The notes beneath the pieces were generated by a model. The model did no database searches. It was given only the letters and a program-made list of their open reading frames with translations, and was not told the DNA's origin. Both the position numbers and the translations under genes were made by a program. A stretch of DNA of 34,892 nt from Bacteroidetes bacterium 24-39-8 (GTDB lineage: Bacteria > Bacteroidota > Bacteroidia > Chitinophagales > Chitinophagaceae), in the NCBI GenBank assembly GCA_002256765.1, contig NCHJ01000017.1:1-34892 (forward strand). Direction: 5' to 3'. Shown here piece by piece: positions 1 through 8,662 of the stretch. Within the stretch, counting starts at the first letter, position 1, and every line of letters starts with the position of its first letter.

Positions 1-20
1 AATAATTAAAATACAATAGT

Positions 21-299
21 ATGAAACAAGGAACAATGGTTTTAGGAATTTTAGCAGGTATTACTGCAGGAGCATTATTGGGAATTTTATTTGCACCCCA
101 CAAAGGAAGCAAAACAAGGAAAATGATTTTAAACAAAGGAGAAGAATTTTCCAATGACCTTCAGGACAAATATGAAGATTTTGTAGATAGCATGACAGAT
201 AAGTTTAATGATACTAAGCATGAAGTAGAAGTGCTAGTGTCAAAAGGCAAATCAGTAATGGAAGAAACCAATAACATGGTTAAAAAAGCTACGGTCTAA
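21..299 (+). CDS. YtxH domain-containing membrane protein
   Basis: Small protein of 92 residues. One hydrophobic segment at about residues 6-26 is rich in Gly, Ala and Leu and is followed by the basic stretch GSKTRKM, the layout of YtxH-type proteins. The rest is charged and probably helical or coiled-coil, with many Lys, Glu and Asp. The ATG has only 20 bases of window before it, so its promoter may lie outside. It is the first of four genes that overlap or touch: its TAA shares one base with the next ATG. The family is linked in other bacteria to envelope or general stress, but no biochemical role is shown by the sequence. Family call fairly sure, function unknown. Confidence 0.8.
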   Translation: MKQGTMVLGILAGITAGALLGILFAPHKGSKTRKMILNKGEEFSNDLQDKYEDFVDSMTDKFNDTKHEVEVLVSKGKSVMEETNNMVKKATV

Positions 300-661
300 T
301 GAATGAAACTGCCAATCATATAGAACAATTGTTTGAATCAGCTAACCAATATGGTAAACTATCAATTGATTTTTGGAAACTCAAAGCAGTTGATAAAACA
401 GCAGAATTATTGGCTTCAACCACCAAGGTTTTGTTGTTGTTATTCCTATTTGTTATCTCAATGCTCTTTTGTGCTATAGGATTGGCTTTGTTTTTAGGTA
501 ATATATTTTCAAGTGCTCCAATTGGTTTCTTTTTGACTGGTTTGGTATTTGCACTTATTGGATTACTTATGTACCTGATGAGAAACCATTGGATTAATTG
601 GCCAGTAAGAAACGCTTTAATTTATGCTTTATTAAAAAATAGTCATGCAAGCACCTCATAA
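299..661 (+). CDS. Holin-superfamily (Phage_holin_3_6-like) two-helix membrane protein
   Basis: Protein of 120 residues with two strong membrane segments at about 43-66 and 74-95, a soluble N-terminal stretch of some 40 residues and a short basic tail. This matches the Phage_holin_3_6 (DUF1469) type of inner-membrane protein. The family name comes from similarity to holins; in Bacteroidota such genes are usually chromosomal and sit beside YtxH genes, as here, so lysis is not implied. The start overlaps the upstream stop by one base and the end overlaps the next gene by 17 bases, indicating one transcript with translational coupling. Confidence 0.75.
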   Translation: MNETANHIEQLFESANQYGKLSIDFWKLKAVDKTAELLASTTKVLLLLFLFVISMLFCAIGLALFLGNIFSSAPIGFFLTGLVFALIGLLMYLMRNHWINWPVRNALIYALLKNSHASTS

Positions 662-1022
662 TACTGAAACACTTTCATTGGCCATATTGATGCTTGAGAA
701 AAGGCGCGAATTGTATTTTGATGAGCTTAAAGCAAACTTAGAATTTAGTTATAAAAGCTTACAACCTGTAAACTTGGTAAAAACAGGTTTTCGAGAATTG
801 GTAGGCTCCCCTGAAGTAAAACAAGGATTATTCAGTAGTCTAGTAGGATTGGCTGGTGGGTTTATTACCAAAAAAATGATCATTGGCCCTGCAGCAGGCA
901 TGATTCGTAATTCCATTGGAACGGTGATGCAAATTATTATGACCAATCTTGTTTCCAGAAAAACCGCCACACTTATTGCGGATGATTCAGAAACGGTCAA
1001 TTCAAACAACAAACAATCATGA
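645..1022 (+). CDS. Hypothetical protein in YtxH/holin operon
   Basis: 125-residue protein that I do not recognise as a named family. The first 45 residues are charged and likely helical (EKRRELYFDELKANLE). A Gly- and Ile-rich region at about residues 60-105 (SSLVGLAGGFITKKM, then a GPAAGMIR segment) could be one or two short amphipathic or membrane-contacting helices. The start lies 17 bases inside the upstream gene and the TGA overlaps the next ATG (ATGA). The tight coupling suggests that it works with the two membrane proteins before it, perhaps as a peripheral partner. No catalytic motif is visible. Confidence 0.7.
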   Translation: MQAPHNTETLSLAILMLEKRRELYFDELKANLEFSYKSLQPVNLVKTGFRELVGSPEVKQGLFSSLVGLAGGFITKKMIIGPAAGMIRNSIGTVMQIIMTNLVSRKTATLIADDSETVNSNNKQS

Positions 1023-1519
1023 AAAAAATATTTGCAATTGTACTATTCACAAGTATGTGTTTGTACGCACAATCCCAAAATGCCTTAGCTACAGGCAGGT
1101 CTCAATTAAACTTTGGCCTTGGTCTTTCAAATTGGGGAATTCCCGTATACTTAGGACTGGATTATGGAATCAGTAAAGACATTACACTTGGAGCTGAACT
1201 ATCAGTAAGAAATTATGATGAGGATTGGAATAATGGAACTTATAGACAACAAATAATTGGTGTAATAGGAAATGGGAATTACCATTTCAATAATGCACTG
1301 AATATTCCATCTAATTATGACTTTTATGCTGGCTTAAATGTTGGTTTTAATATTTGGACCTCACCAACCACTTATGGAGGAAGCCATAGTTCTGGTTTGG
1401 CTATAGGGGCACAGATAGGTGGTAGGCATTATTTTAGCAATAAGCTAGGATTGAATTTAGAATTTAGTGGGGGCAATAGTGCCAGCAATAGTAAAATTGG
1501 TTTGTCTATACGCTTATAG
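1019..1519 (+). CDS. Small outer-membrane beta-barrel protein
   Basis: 166 residues. The N-terminus MKKIFAIVLFTSMCLYAQSQ is a Sec signal peptide with probable cleavage after AQSQ or nearby. The mature part alternates polar and aromatic residues and Gly in short strands (LNFGLGLSNWGIPVYLGLDYG; YDFYAGLNVGFNIW; LGLNLEFSGG), and ends in LSIRL, the pattern of 8-stranded OmpX/OmpW-like barrels. The ATG overlaps the upstream TGA. It is the last gene of the operon, so the unit seems to span inner membrane and outer membrane. Exact barrel family not assigned. Confidence 0.75.
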   Translation: MKKIFAIVLFTSMCLYAQSQNALATGRSQLNFGLGLSNWGIPVYLGLDYGISKDITLGAELSVRNYDEDWNNGTYRQQIIGVIGNGNYHFNNALNIPSNYDFYAGLNVGFNIWTSPTTYGGSHSSGLAIGAQIGGRHYFSNKLGLNLEFSGGNSASNSKIGLSIRL

Positions 1520-1558
1520 TAGTTCTGAAGGACAGTTCCTATCAATTCCTTATTTTTA

Positions 1559-1582
1559 AACCTCATTTTCACAAAAGAGGTT
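1559..1582 (+). other. Hairpin directly before the VOC gene start
   Basis: AACCTC (1559-1564) and TTTT (1566-1569) pair with AAAA (1573-1576) and GAGGTT (1577-1582), leaving one bulged A and a CAC loop. No T run follows, so it is a poor intrinsic terminator. It ends six bases before the ATG at 1589 and could affect initiation or stabilise the end of the upstream message. Confidence 0.4.
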
Positions 1583-1588
1583 CAAAAT

Positions 1589-1984
1589 ATGGAACAACAG
1601 ATTGCACATATGGCCCTTGTAGTAGCAGATTATGATGAAGCCATTGCTTTCTATACTCAAAAACTACATTTTAGATTAATAGAAGACACTAAGCTTTCTG
1701 ATACCAAACGATGGGTAATGGTAGCTCCCCCGGGCCATTCAACTACTAGTTTGTTATTGGCAAAAGCAGCTACCCCTGAACAGCAAACCCGCATTGGTAA
1801 TCAAACCGGTGGTCGGGTTTTTCTGTTTTTATATACCGATGATTTTTGGAGAGACCACGCGCGTATGAGTGCCGATGGTATTCGTTTTGTTAGGCCTCCT
1901 TCTGAAGAGGAATATGGAATTGTTGCTGTATTTGAAGACCTTTACGGTAATCTTTGGGACCTTATTCAACCTATAAAAAAATAA
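1589..1984 (+). CDS. VOC (glyoxalase/bleomycin-resistance fold) family protein
   Basis: 131 residues, the usual length of a single two-module vicinal-oxygen-chelate protein. Visible marks are the first strand IAHMALVVADYDEAIAFYTQ with His7 as a likely metal ligand, the central LLLAKA strand, and the closing FEDLYGNLWDLIQ, which corresponds to the DPxGNxxEL motif but with Asp where Glu usually binds metal. Substrate cannot be told; family members isomerise, hydrolyse or dioxygenate small molecules or bind antibiotics. It ends only two bases before the ATG of the aldo/keto reductase, so the two are probably co-transcribed and may act on related reactive carbonyl compounds (inference). Confidence 0.8.
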   Translation: MEQQIAHMALVVADYDEAIAFYTQKLHFRLIEDTKLSDTKRWVMVAPPGHSTTSLLLAKAATPEQQTRIGNQTGGRVFLFLYTDDFWRDHARMSADGIRFVRPPSEEEYGIVAVFEDLYGNLWDLIQPIKK

Positions 1985-1986
1985 AC

Positions 1987-2991
1987 ATGTCATACCAACC
2001 TGCTACTAACAGATACCAAAATATGGAATACCGCAGATGTGGGGTTTCCGGTATACGTCTACCAGAAATTTCACTAGGCCTCTGGCATAATTTTGGGGGC
2101 GTTGATGTGTTTGAAAATTTTAGAAAAATTCTGTGGAGGGCATTTGATACTGGAATTACCCATTTAGACTTAGCCAACAATTATGGTCCTCCTCCAGGAT
2201 CTGCAGAAGAGAATTTTGGTATTATTCTGAAAAAGGATTTTGCGGGCTATCGCGATGAAATGATTATTTCTACCAAAGCAGGTTTTACCATGTGGGACGG
2301 ACCTTATGGAGATTGGGGTTCTAGAAAATACTTGCTTTCAAGTTTGGATCAGAGTTTGAAAAGAATGGGTTTAGACTATGTAGACATTTTCTATTCACAT
2401 AGACCTGATCCAGAAACACCACTAGAAGAAACAATGAGTGCATTAACTTCTGCGGTACAACAAGGAAAGGCTTTGTATGTAGGGATTTCAAATTATCCAG
2501 CCGATTTAGCAGCAAAAGCCGTGGAAATACTCAAGGCGTCAGGTACGCCTTGTTTGATTCACCAACCCAAATACAGCATGCTAGTAAGATGGGTAGAAGA
2601 AGGCTTGATGGATGTATTGCAAGATAAAGGCGTAGGATGTATTGCATTTTCTCCATTGGCACAGGGTCTATTAACCAACAAGTATTTAAAAGGTATTCCT
2701 TCAGATTCTAGGGCAGGAAAAGAACATGGCGCGCTTCAGAGTTCTGCTATTACACCAGAACTTTTAGCGCAATTACAGGCTTTACAAAATATGGCTGAAC
2801 GCAGGAATCAATCTTTGGCGCAAATGGCCATTGCTTGGTTACTAAAAGACCCTCGTGTTACTTCAGTATTAATTGGGGCCAGTTCAGTAGCTCAATTGGA
2901 TGACAATTTGCACGCACTAAGTAATAAATCATTTAGTGTAGAAGAATTGGATGCTATAGAATCTATATTGGCCAATAAACCAAACCATTAA
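1987..2991 (+). CDS. Aldo/keto reductase, YghZ / L-glyceraldehyde 3-phosphate reductase type
   Basis: 334 residues. It closely follows the Escherichia coli YghZ pattern: GLWHNFG near residue 32, ANNYGPPPGSAEENFG at about 63-78, IISTKAGF, SRKYLLSSLDQSLKRMGLDYVDIFYSHR, and LLKDPRVTSVLIGAS near the end. The catalytic tetrad appears as Asp61, Tyr66, Lys97 and His138, and the GAS loop binds NADP(H). YghZ-type enzymes reduce L-glyceraldehyde 3-phosphate and methylglyoxal. The ATG at 1987 gives the expected N-terminus (NRYQNMEYRRCG); an earlier in-frame start would overlap the VOC gene needlessly. Family sure, physiological substrate inferred. Confidence 0.9.
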   Translation: MSYQPATNRYQNMEYRRCGVSGIRLPEISLGLWHNFGGVDVFENFRKILWRAFDTGITHLDLANNYGPPPGSAEENFGIILKKDFAGYRDEMIISTKAGFTMWDGPYGDWGSRKYLLSSLDQSLKRMGLDYVDIFYSHRPDPETPLEETMSALTSAVQQGKALYVGISNYPADLAAKAVEILKASGTPCLIHQPKYSMLVRWVEEGLMDVLQDKGVGCIAFSPLAQGLLTNKYLKGIPSDSRAGKEHGALQSSAITPELLAQLQALQNMAERRNQSLAQMAIAWLLKDPRVTSVLIGASSVAQLDDNLHALSNKSFSVEELDAIESILANKPNH

Positions 2992-3067
2992 CCTTGATTA
3001 ACCATTAGCCCATATTCATTAACACTTGTTTTAAATAGGTTGCAGTAGTTTCGGCCAAACTAACTTG

Positions 3068-5881
3068 ATGAATAAAATTTTAGGTGTTTTCCTTGCAACA
3101 TGTTGTTTTTTTATGGCTCAGGCTCAAAAAACAACAGGGTCAATTAGCGGAAAAGTGATGGATACAGCATCAAAAAGAGGCTTGTCTTATTCTACAATTT
3201 CATTGGTTCAGGCCAAAGATTCTTCTTTAATCAGCTTTTTAAGGGCCGATTCTACGGGGGCTTTCCAATTAAAGAATATCGCCAAAGGCAATTACTTGGT
3301 TTCTGCATCCTATGTTGGATTTGTTCCAATTTGGGTGCCTGTGAATTTGAAAGAAGGTGAAACGGCCAATCTGGGTGTTCTGGCTATGACAGATGTAAAC
3401 AGTGCTTCTGCCGTGACTGTTAATGCCAAACGAGCACCTGTTGTCATGAACAACGACACCCTAGAATTTAATACCGAAAACTTTAAGACACAACCCAATG
3501 CGGTTGTAGAAGACCTACTCAAAAAATTGCCGGGGGTGGTAGTGGATGCCGATGGTACGGTGCGTGTAAATGGACAAAAGATTAATCGGGTATTGGTCAA
3601 TGGGAAAGAGTTTTTTACAGGTGATCCCAAATTAGCCACCAAGAATCTAGATGCAGATGCGGTAGACAAAGTGCAGGTCTTTGACAAGAAATCTGATAGG
3701 GCTGCATTTACAGGTGTAGACGATGGGCAATCTGAAAAAGCCATTAACCTAAAGTTGAAAAAAGACAGAAACAAATCCTTGTTTGGAAAAGTATCGGCAG
3801 GGGCTGGAACGAATAGTCGTTATGACGCTCAAACCAATATCAATAAATTTAATGGAGACCAGCAGCTCTCTTTGTTAGGGATGGCCAATAATACCAATAG
3901 ACAAGGATTTAGTATTAATGATGTCCTTAATTTTTCAGGAGACCTAGCTAGGGGCATGCGTTCTGGTGGCGGTATCAATATTAAAATTGGTGGTGGGGAT
4001 GATAATGGATTACCCATTTCTGGTCTTGGTCAAAACCAACAGGGGATTGCAAAAACTTTTGCGGGAGGAATTAATTTCAACGATACCTGGAAAAAGAAAA
4101 CGGATGTAAATGGATCCTTTATTGCTTCTGATGTAGACTTGGGTACAGACAGAAGTAGTAATCGTCAGAACTTGCTTCCAGGAAATAGCTTTGACTATGT
4201 ATCCAATAGTAACAACCAAAAAAGGGTACAACAACAACGCGTTAATTTTAGTATTGATCAAAAAGTAGATAGTTTTATCTCATTTAAAATTGTTCCGCAA
4301 ATCACTTTCCAGCAAAATGATGCTATCTCCAAAAGTAATTACGCGAGTACTGATGCTAAGGGTGTGAAAATTAATGATGGTTCTAGTGACAATAGCACAA
4401 GGTCTGAAGCAACTAATATGGTCACCAACGCACAGTATAGACAAAGGCTTAAAAAGAAGGGAAGAACCATTTCTTCTAACTTAAACTGGATTGATAATAA
4501 TAGTACCCAAACTGGAACCTTGTTAAATAAAAACAGTTTTTATGTATCAGGCATCTCACTTAAAGATAGTATTACCAATCAACGCAATAGCAGGGATGCT
4601 CATACCAGTAGTTTTGGAGGAAACCTAATTTATACAGAGCCAGTAGGTAAAAAATCCTTGTTAGAATTTAGTGTGTTTTACAATAGTTCTAAAGGTACTA
4701 GTAACCGAAAATCCTATGATTATAATGCTTCTAGCGGCAAGTATGACCTCTTAAATAAATTGCAAAGCAACGATTTTAATAACAGTTTTGAATACGGAGG
4801 TGGAGGTGTTGCTTGGAGAAGTAATCAGAAGAAAATTAATTATACTATTGGTACTTCTTTGCAAGCCACTAGTCTGATTAGTACCAATAATACCAATGGA
4901 AATGTAATTAATCAGCGCTTCACAGATATGTTACCAAGTTTGAATATGCAGTACAAGTTGAACAGTACACGCAATTTAAGTTTGAATTATAGTACTTCTA
5001 CTCAAAACCCATCTACCACTCAATTACAACCAATTGTTGACGTAAGTGATCCATTAAATACCTATACGGGTAATCCCAATTTAAAAAGAACTTATGTACA
5101 AAATTTGAGTTTGAATTATTTTAATGCCAATACATTTACCCAAAGTAATTTCTTTGCATTTGTCTCTGCTTCAAAATCAGATAATGCTATTGCAAATTCA
5201 GACATTGTACAAACCAATGGTTCTAGAATTAGTAGCCCAGTAAACACAGACGGGGTATATAATTTATTTGCCAATGCCGATATGGGATTCCCCATTAAAA
5301 GGCTAAAATCAAGAATAGATATTGGTATGGGCGCTAGTTATATGAACAATGTTTCTTTTTTAAACTTAGCAAAGAATACCATTGTTAATTCAAGCGTAGG
5401 ACCCAACCTAAGTTGGTCATATGGAAATGACAGTAAGTTTGATCTAAGACTTTCTGCAAGATTGAATTTTAGCAATATTCAATACACCCTTCAACCTCAA
5501 TTAAATAGTCATTATTTACAACAGATTTATGGCTTAGAAACCAATAATAATTTGCCTTGGGGCATTTTATTAAACAGTAATTTTAATTATACCATTAATA
5601 CCGGCAGGGCCGATGGTTATAACTTAAATCTACCTCTTTGGAATATGTCTATGGCAAAGGGATTTCTTAAAAATAAGCGTGCAGAAGTTAAATTTTCAGT
5701 CTTTGATCTTTTGAATAAAAACGTGGGTATTTCAAGAAATGCATCTCAGAACTATATAGAAGATACTCGATACAATGTCTTACAGCGCTACTTTATGCTT
5801 ACAGCTAGTTTTCGCTTAAACAAATCAGGTGCTTCTACAACAGGAGCCACCGTGGTGGTAAGATCCATGGGTAATAACTAA
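3068..5881 (+). CDS. Outer-membrane beta-barrel family protein, TonB-receptor-like with carboxypeptidase-regulatory N-domain
   Basis: 937 residues. Signal peptide MNKILGVFLATCCFFMAQAQ, then a CarboxypepD_reg-like Ig domain (GSISGKVMDTASKRGLSYS to about residue 105), then a shortened plug-like region with LLKKLPGVVVDADGTVRVNG and DAVDKVQVFDK, and a long barrel of alternating strands rich in Asn and Ser. This is the outer-membrane beta-barrel group (OMP_b-brl) related to TonB-dependent receptors rather than a SusC; no SusD partner is nearby. I use the ATG at 3068 rather than the TTG three bases before. A near-consensus box TAGTTTCG (3046-3053) lies 14 bases upstream. It converges on a GLPGLI gene, a pairing often seen in this phylum. 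Ligand unknown. Confidence 0.85.
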   Translation: MNKILGVFLATCCFFMAQAQKTTGSISGKVMDTASKRGLSYSTISLVQAKDSSLISFLRADSTGAFQLKNIAKGNYLVSASYVGFVPIWVPVNLKEGETANLGVLAMTDVNSASAVTVNAKRAPVVMNNDTLEFNTENFKTQPNAVVEDLLKKLPGVVVDADGTVRVNGQKINRVLVNGKEFFTGDPKLATKNLDADAVDKVQVFDKKSDRAAFTGVDDGQSEKAINLKLKKDRNKSLFGKVSAGAGTNSRYDAQTNINKFNGDQQLSLLGMANNTNRQGFSINDVLNFSGDLARGMRSGGGINIKIGGGDDNGLPISGLGQNQQGIAKTFAGGINFNDTWKKKTDVNGSFIASDVDLGTDRSSNRQNLLPGNSFDYVSNSNNQKRVQQQRVNFSIDQKVDSFISFKIVPQITFQQNDAISKSNYASTDAKGVKINDGSSDNSTRSEATNMVTNAQYRQRLKKKGRTISSNLNWIDNNSTQTGTLLNKNSFYVSGISLKDSITNQRNSRDAHTSSFGGNLIYTEPVGKKSLLEFSVFYNSSKGTSNRKSYDYNASSGKYDLLNKLQSNDFNNSFEYGGGGVAWRSNQKKINYTIGTSLQATSLISTNNTNGNVINQRFTDMLPSLNMQYKLNSTRNLSLNYSTSTQNPSTTQLQPIVDVSDPLNTYTGNPNLKRTYVQNLSLNYFNANTFTQSNFFAFVSASKSDNAIANSDIVQTNGSRISSPVNTDGVYNLFANADMGFPIKRLKSRIDIGMGASYMNNVSFLNLAKNTIVNSSVGPNLSWSYGNDSKFDLRLSARLNFSNIQYTLQPQLNSHYLQQIYGLETNNNLPWGILLNSNFNYTINTGRADGYNLNLPLWNMSMAKGFLKNKRAEVKFSVFDLLNKNVGISRNASQNYIEDTRYNVLQRYFMLTASFRLNKSGASTTGATVVVRSMGNN

Positions 5882-5931
5882 CAGTAACCCAAGAATTGAT
5901 TGGTCATTTTGCTAGTCACATAAGATGACCC

Positions 5932-5973
5932 AAAAAAAAAGAGCCGTCCCGATTTAATCGGGACGGCTCTTTT
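5932..5973. terminator. Bidirectional intrinsic terminator
   Basis: A perfect 13-bp stem, GAGCCGTCCCGAT (5941-5953) with ATCGGGACGGCTC (5957-5969) and a TTA loop, is flanked by nine A on the left and TTTT on the right. Both strands therefore carry a stem followed by U. It separates the convergent barrel gene and GLPGLI gene. Confidence 0.92.
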
Positions 5974-5986
5974 AAAAATCTTAAGA

Positions 5987-6808
5987 CTAGTTATCACCCC
6001 TACGGAACATAGAAGGTCCACCTTGGTTTTGCATCATTTGCATCATCAATTTGCGGTATTCTTCTTGGGTAACTACCTTGCCTTTTTTGGGTTCTTTTAA
6101 TTCCTTTACTTCAACGGTAGTTTTAATTTCTTTTGCTGTATAAACTGTTTTACCATTGTCTATATCTAATTCTAAAATCACTCCGGGTAATTGGCCATAA
6201 TTTTCTGGACCTACTGGACTAATGATATTGTCTGCAAACCATGCTACAATTTCCATTTCTTTTGGAGCAACTGGTTTTTGAACCGTGGTATCTTTGGTTG
6301 TAGCTCCACCAGGTCCGCCCATAGTCATCACGCGCATACCCATTTGTGGGGCGGGCATTTTTCTAGTGGCTTTGTGACATGTTTGACCCAAAATTTGTTT
6401 GGTTTCCATGCTCAATTTCCAAGGTTGAGGTTTAATGCTATCAACAATCAGAAAATTTTTGCCACCTAGTTCAGAAGTTAATATAGATTTAGATTGACCA
6501 AAATTTTTATACAAATCCCCTCCATCATTGCCAAAACGCATGATCATTCTTCCGCCGCCACCACCTCCACTTGCAAATGGATCTGGAGCTTCGTCTTCCG
6601 GAATTACCTTATAAACAGATACACTATCACTGAACAGTAGCACATGTTTACTTGTGCGGAATTCTGGCATCATGGCCCGCATTTGTTCGTCAGGAATGGT
6701 TTTGTGCATATTTATCTTGCGTTCAAACACAATAGTTCCTTCTTTTTGCTGAGCGTTTGCCAACAAAAAACCTGATAAACAGGTAAAGGATAGTAAAACT
6801 TTAAGCAT
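5987..6808 (-). CDS. GLPGLI family secreted/periplasmic protein
   Basis: 273 residues. Signal peptide MLKVLLSFTCLSGFLLANAQ. Family marks are EGTIVFERKINMHKT near the mature N-terminus, the LGQTCHKATRK segment, AWFADNIISPVGPENYGQLPGVILELD (the site that names the family, here QLPGVI in place of GLPGLI), and a C-terminal EEYRKLMMQ. A glycine run (FASGGGGGGRM, about residue 80) and Met-rich stretches are unusual additions. The function of the family is not established. I chose the ATG at 6808 because it begins the signal peptide and because a TAGATTTG box sits 18 bases upstream; a longer reading to 6853 would put that box inside the gene. Confidence 0.88.
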   Translation of the reverse strand: MLKVLLSFTCLSGFLLANAQQKEGTIVFERKINMHKTIPDEQMRAMMPEFRTSKHVLLFSDSVSVYKVIPEDEAPDPFASGGGGGGRMIMRFGNDGGDLYKNFGQSKSILTSELGGKNFLIVDSIKPQPWKLSMETKQILGQTCHKATRKMPAPQMGMRVMTMGGPGGATTKDTTVQKPVAPKEMEIVAWFADNIISPVGPENYGQLPGVILELDIDNGKTVYTAKEIKTTVEVKELKEPKKGKVVTQEEYRKLMMQMMQNQGGPSMFRRGDN

Positions 6809-6826
6809 GTAAATTGTTTTAAGCTT

Positions 6827-6834
6827 CAAATCTA
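6827..6834 (-). promoter_or_regulatory. -7 promoter box (TAGATTTG) for the GLPGLI gene
   Basis: Matches the Bacteroidota TAnnTTTG element on the minus strand and ends 18 bases before the chosen ATG. No clear -33 TTG was found at the usual spacing. Confidence 0.55.
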
Positions 6835-6910
6835 TACATTGGGGAGTTAACATAGCTTGATTATTGGTTAATTTAGGTTAATGAAAGTTTTATTGGGTTG
6901 AATAGCCAAT

Positions 6911-6918
6911 TATCTTTG
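6911..6918 (+). promoter_or_regulatory. -7 promoter box (TATCTTTG) for the sensor kinase gene
   Basis: Exact TAnnTTTG match 16 bases before the ATG at 6935. TTG triplets at 6893 and 6898 are candidates for the -33 element but are closer than the usual spacing. It faces away from the GLPGLI promoter, leaving about 75 bases between the two boxes for shared control. Confidence 0.6.
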
Positions 6919-6934
6919 AAGGGTAAACAACCAT

Positions 6935-8662
6935 ATGTTCCATTTTTCCATTTCCAAAATAGGGGTCTCCAGAATGCTGATGATAGCTGCTATCTTACTG
7001 ATTGTGGCATTTCAGACCTATTGGTTACAGAAACTCTATATGGAAGAAGCTGCAGGGTTTAAAAAAACAACTGATATTGTATTTAGGGAGACCATGTATA
7101 AAGTGCAGGCTCAACGCTTAAAAAAAGACTCACTTTTTTATCAAATAATTCCGGAAGAAAATAATTTTTTAGGTGATGTGGCAGACCTAGTAGCCAAGAA
7201 ATTGCCAGAAATTAGAATTAGGTCCAGTGCTAAGCCAGCAAAAGAAATGATCATTTCTATGAATGAAAATGGCATGAGTATGGAGCAACCCAATGAAAAG
7301 GGGAGTACTGGTAGCATCAAATTCCGTTTTAATGCGGATCACTCAGAGAATTCAGACAATGAAGCCGATTCATTTGCTTCTAAAAAATCAGTAGTAATAT
7401 TCCAAAAAAGGATGGATTCATTGGTTAAGTCTAACCTAAAATCAGGCAATATCAATATTACCCAAATGATTCAAGAAGGAATCAGAATGGGTATGTCAAA
7501 AGCTGGAGAACATGTTCCCAAAATCAGTATTCAAACCTCTAGTAGGCAAGATTCAATCACAGAGTTTATTCGTACAGAGGAACCTATGGCTCCGCCAAGA
7601 CCGCCTTCACATAAGGTCAGAAGAATGACCCAAGATTTTCTGGTTAAATCAAGAACACTGAACGATACTATTTCCATTCCACAAATTGATTCGGCCTATA
7701 AAATAGCTTTGTCAAATGCAGGAATCAATGCAGCTTTTAATATAAAAAGAGATAGTTTGTTTAGACCTGATTCTATTGCAGGAATGCACTTTAGTACGTC
7801 TAAGGTACCAGTTGGCTTTTTAAGCAAGAATGCCTACCAAGCTAGTTTTGAAGCGCCAACCAGTTTTCTGATGCGTAAAATAGCACCCCAAATTTTACTC
7901 TCACTATTATTGGTAGCGTTTACTGCTATTAGTTTTTTGTTTCTGTATAGAAATCTATTGGCTCAGAGAAGGTTGACCATGATGAAGAATGACTTTATCA
8001 GTAATATTACCCATGAATTAAAAACACCCATTGCAACGGTCAATGTGGCTATTGAAGCGCTTAGAAATTTTGATGCCCTTCAAAGTCCAGAACGCACCAA
8101 GGAATACCTTGATATTTCTGCTTCAGAATTACAACGTCTTAGTCTCTTAGTAGACAAAGTTTTAAAACTATCCATGTTTGAGAACAAAGACATTGAATTG
8201 CAAAAAACAGATTTCAACCTCAAAGAATTGGTAGAAGAAGTAATGCATAGTATGCGATTGCAATTCCAAAAAAATAAGGCCACTGTGAGTTTCAAAACAG
8301 CAGGAGAGCCCTTTATAATTCACGCAGACCGATTACATATTACCAGTGTCATTTATAATTTATTGGACAATGCACTTAAGTACGGAGGCAATAAACCTGA
8401 GATCAAAGTTGAATTAGCTGCAACACCACAAGAATTTAAATTATGCGTAGAAGACAATGGTATTGGCATTTCACCCGAATACGCCAATAAGGTTTTTGAA
8501 AAATTCTTTAGAGTGCCTTCAGGAGACCACCACAATATCAAAGGATATGGATTGGGGTTGAGTTATGCGGCACATGTGGTACAGCAACACGGCGGCAGCA
8601 TTGCAGTAGAAAGTCAACCAGGAAAAGGTTCTGCATTCACCATTAAATTACCCAACGCATGA
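6935..8662 (+). CDS. Sensor histidine kinase (RprX-like)
   Basis: 575 residues. Membrane segments at about 13-31 and 316-337 enclose a periplasmic sensor region of some 280 residues that resembles no domain I know and is rich in Ser, Lys and Met, with a Pro patch (EPMAPPRPPSHK). The kinase core follows: FISNITHELKTPIATVN with phospho-acceptor His360, N box NLLDNALKYGG, G1 box VEDNGIGIS, F box KFFRVPSG, G2 box GYGLGLSYAAHVV. Its TGA overlaps the ATG of the regulator gene (ATGA), so the pair is translationally coupled. Divergent from the GLPGLI gene, hinting at an envelope-derived signal (inference). Confidence 0.93.
   Translation: MFHFSISKIGVSRMLMIAAILLIVAFQTYWLQKLYMEEAAGFKKTTDIVFRETMYKVQAQRLKKDSLFYQIIPEENNFLGDVADLVAKKLPEIRIRSSAKPAKEMIISMNENGMSMEQPNEKGSTGSIKFRFNADHSENSDNEADSFASKKSVVIFQKRMDSLVKSNLKSGNINITQMIQEGIRMGMSKAGEHVPKISIQTSSRQDSITEFIRTEEPMAPPRPPSHKVRRMTQDFLVKSRTLNDTISIPQIDSAYKIALSNAGINAAFNIKRDSLFRPDSIAGMHFSTSKVPVGFLSKNAYQASFEAPTSFLMRKIAPQILLSLLLVAFTAISFLFLYRNLLAQRRLTMMKNDFISNITHELKTPIATVNVAIEALRNFDALQSPERTKEYLDISASELQRLSLLVDKVLKLSMFENKDIELQKTDFNLKELVEEVMHSMRLQFQKNKATVSFKTAGEPFIIHADRLHITSVIYNLLDNALKYGGNKPEIKVELAATPQEFKLCVEDNGIGISPEYANKVFEKFFRVPSGDHHNIKGYGLGLSYAAHVVQQHGGSIAVESQPGKGSAFTIKLPNA

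Noticed and set aside
299..661. Phage holin and a prophage
   Set aside because: There is no endolysin, structural or integrase gene, and neighbours are envelope genes; the name reflects only the superfamily.
3310..3774. 154-codon minus-strand frame
   Set aside because: It is opposite the plug region of the barrel gene and is low in information, with Ser/Thr-rich shadow composition.
6809..6853. N-terminal extension of the GLPGLI protein
   Set aside because: It would precede the signal peptide and contain the TAGATTTG box.
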